The notes under the pieces were generated by a model, which was given only the letters and a program-made list of their open reading frames with translations, made no database searches and was not told where the DNA came from. From Spirochaetales bacterium (lineage in GTDB: Bacteria; Spirochaetota; Spirochaetia; DSM-27196; SLST01), in the NCBI GenBank assembly GCA_030642995.1, contig DAOWMR010000131.1:1-7367 (forward strand): 7,367 nt of DNA, in the 5' to 3' direction. This document shows, one piece after another, positions 6,594-7,367 of the stretch; position 1 is the stretch's first letter, and each line of letters opens with the position of its first letter. A program made the translations under genes and the position numbers.

Positions 6594-7366
6594 CACGCCT
6601 CTCTCACTCTTATCTCAGGACCGGATGCCGCAATGGTATCAATCGGTAATTCCCGTGCGTGCAGTAGCCGTTGAACCGCGGCGTACGACGCCCCGGACGA
6701 CACGGACCACACGCCACTGTCGGTCTTCCTGACGGAGATTTCAGTGAAGGCACGTGGCCGAGCAGGGCCTGACCGCTGAACATGTTCCAGGATGAGTTCC
6801 CGCAACTCGTTGAAATCGCTATCGATGTCGCCCGCCAGGACCACATCCGAGACGCCTGTTGCATTCGCAACCAGGGCCAGCGCGTGCGCGAGAGAATCCA
6901 GAAAGGCAGCCCCACCCGATCCTTCCGGTCCAAGCAAATGCGTAATTGCCCGTCCGCGCCGCAGTCGTCCGCCAAGCACGATCCCAAGACCAACTCCCAC
7001 ATCGTCGGGCGACCGAAACTCAACAAGGGCAAGCACCAGGTCTCTGGTTCCGGTGAGCCCCGACTCACCGATTGCACTCGTTTGTGCATCGTTCAGGAGT
7101 ACCAAGGGGAGTCCCAACCGCGCATGGAACGCGGAGGCAACAGCAATCGGCGTGGTAATGCCCAGGGCGTGGGACAAGTTAATCCTGCCCTCTCGCTCGC
7201 TGACGACGCCGCTGACGCCCATGCCCACGGTCAACAGACCGTGGGTCGTCGGAAAGCCTCGATCCACTTCACGTCGTGTTTCGGTCACTTTGGTGATGAT
7301 GCCGGCAACAAGATCAGAGCCCAGGCGCCCGCAGGCAAACTCGTTCCTAGTTAGAATCCTACCCGA
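6593..7366 (-). CDS. ROK-family protein (sugar kinase/repressor fold), atypical, 5' partial
   Basis: The frame is open to the right edge, so the N-terminus is missing and 257 residues are visible; a GTG at 7288 is internal, since ROK-like sequence continues upstream of it. Recognisable ROK elements, numbered from the edge: LLTVGMGVSGVV (44-55, the IGVGxPG region), VLLNDAQTSAIGE (88-100) with the Asp that is catalytic in ROK kinases (D93), GVGLGIVLGGRLRRG (124-138, nucleotide-binding glycines), VVLAGDID (175-182) and the terminal SSGASYAAVQRLL (223-235). The family zinc motif (GH, then CxCGxxGC) is absent, with no Cys after the first 26 visible residues, and the region between GGRLRRG and VVLAGD is much shorter than usual. 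It may be a degenerate kinase, a sugar-sensing repressor whose DNA-binding part lies beyond the edge, or a partner of the double-SIS protein. Its TGA stop overlaps the next gene's ATG. Confidence 0.82.
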   Translation of the reverse strand, partial: SGRILTRNEFACGRLGSDLVAGIITKVTETRREVDRGFPTTHGLLTVGMGVSGVVSEREGRINLSHALGITTPIAVASAFHARLGLPLVLLNDAQTSAIGESGLTGTRDLVLALVEFRSPDDVGVGLGIVLGGRLRRGRAITHLLGPEGSGGAAFLDSLAHALALVANATGVSDVVLAGDIDSDFNELRELILEHVQRSGPARPRAFTEISVRKTDSGVWSVSSGASYAAVQRLLHARELPIDTIAASGPEIRVREA

Positions 7367-7367
7367 C

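Noticed and set aside
6782..7354. Plus-strand open frame of 190 codons opposite the ROK gene
   Set aside because: It is antisense to a frame with clear ROK motifs and shows low-complexity, unfamily-like sequence.

Overview
The window looks like a stretch of a bacterial chromosome: densely packed genes, moderately GC-rich by eye, with no sign of insertion sequences, phage genes, CRISPR arrays, tRNA or rRNA. The best taxonomic guess is a free-living, possibly anaerobic or microaerophilic bacterium, perhaps a spirochaete. This rests on a rubredoxin gene, on the unusual GVKHTGKS P-loop of the shikimate kinase (remembered from spirochaete relatives, not checked), and on a two-SIS-domain protein resembling the glucokinase regulator. 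The phylum is an inference only.

Left half, plus strand (2-3910). A 5'-truncated PAS-GGDEF-EAL cyclic-di-GMP enzyme is followed 40 bases later by an exported protein with a probable LolA/LppX-like lipid-carrier fold. Next come a divergent shikimate kinase (aroK) 7 bases downstream and chorismate synthase (aroC), whose start overlaps the end of aroK by 14 bases. AroK and AroC catalyse two steps of the shikimate pathway to chorismate, separated by EPSP synthase (aroA), which is not in the window. Their overlap suggests translational coupling.

Right half, minus strand (7366 down to 3945). Reading 5' to 3' on that strand there is a 5'-truncated ROK-family protein, a MurQ/GKRP-type double-SIS protein coupled to it by a TGATG overlap, a six-helix membrane protein built from three copies of one helical hairpin, a possible 20-residue leader peptide, and a 53-residue rubredoxin. 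The two gene sets converge between aroC and the rubredoxin gene, where a GC-rich hairpin lies.

The most interesting part is the ROK/double-SIS pair. A sugar-kinase-fold protein with no visible zinc motif and an apparently shortened middle is coupled to a protein resembling the animal glucokinase regulatory protein and MurNAc-6-phosphate etherase, in which one of the two etherase glutamates appears to be missing. This may be a sugar-phosphate sensing pair rather than a kinase plus etherase. Further points of interest are the threefold repeat of the membrane protein and the leader ORF that ends on the rubredoxin start codon. No stretch longer than about 110 bases lacks a gene.
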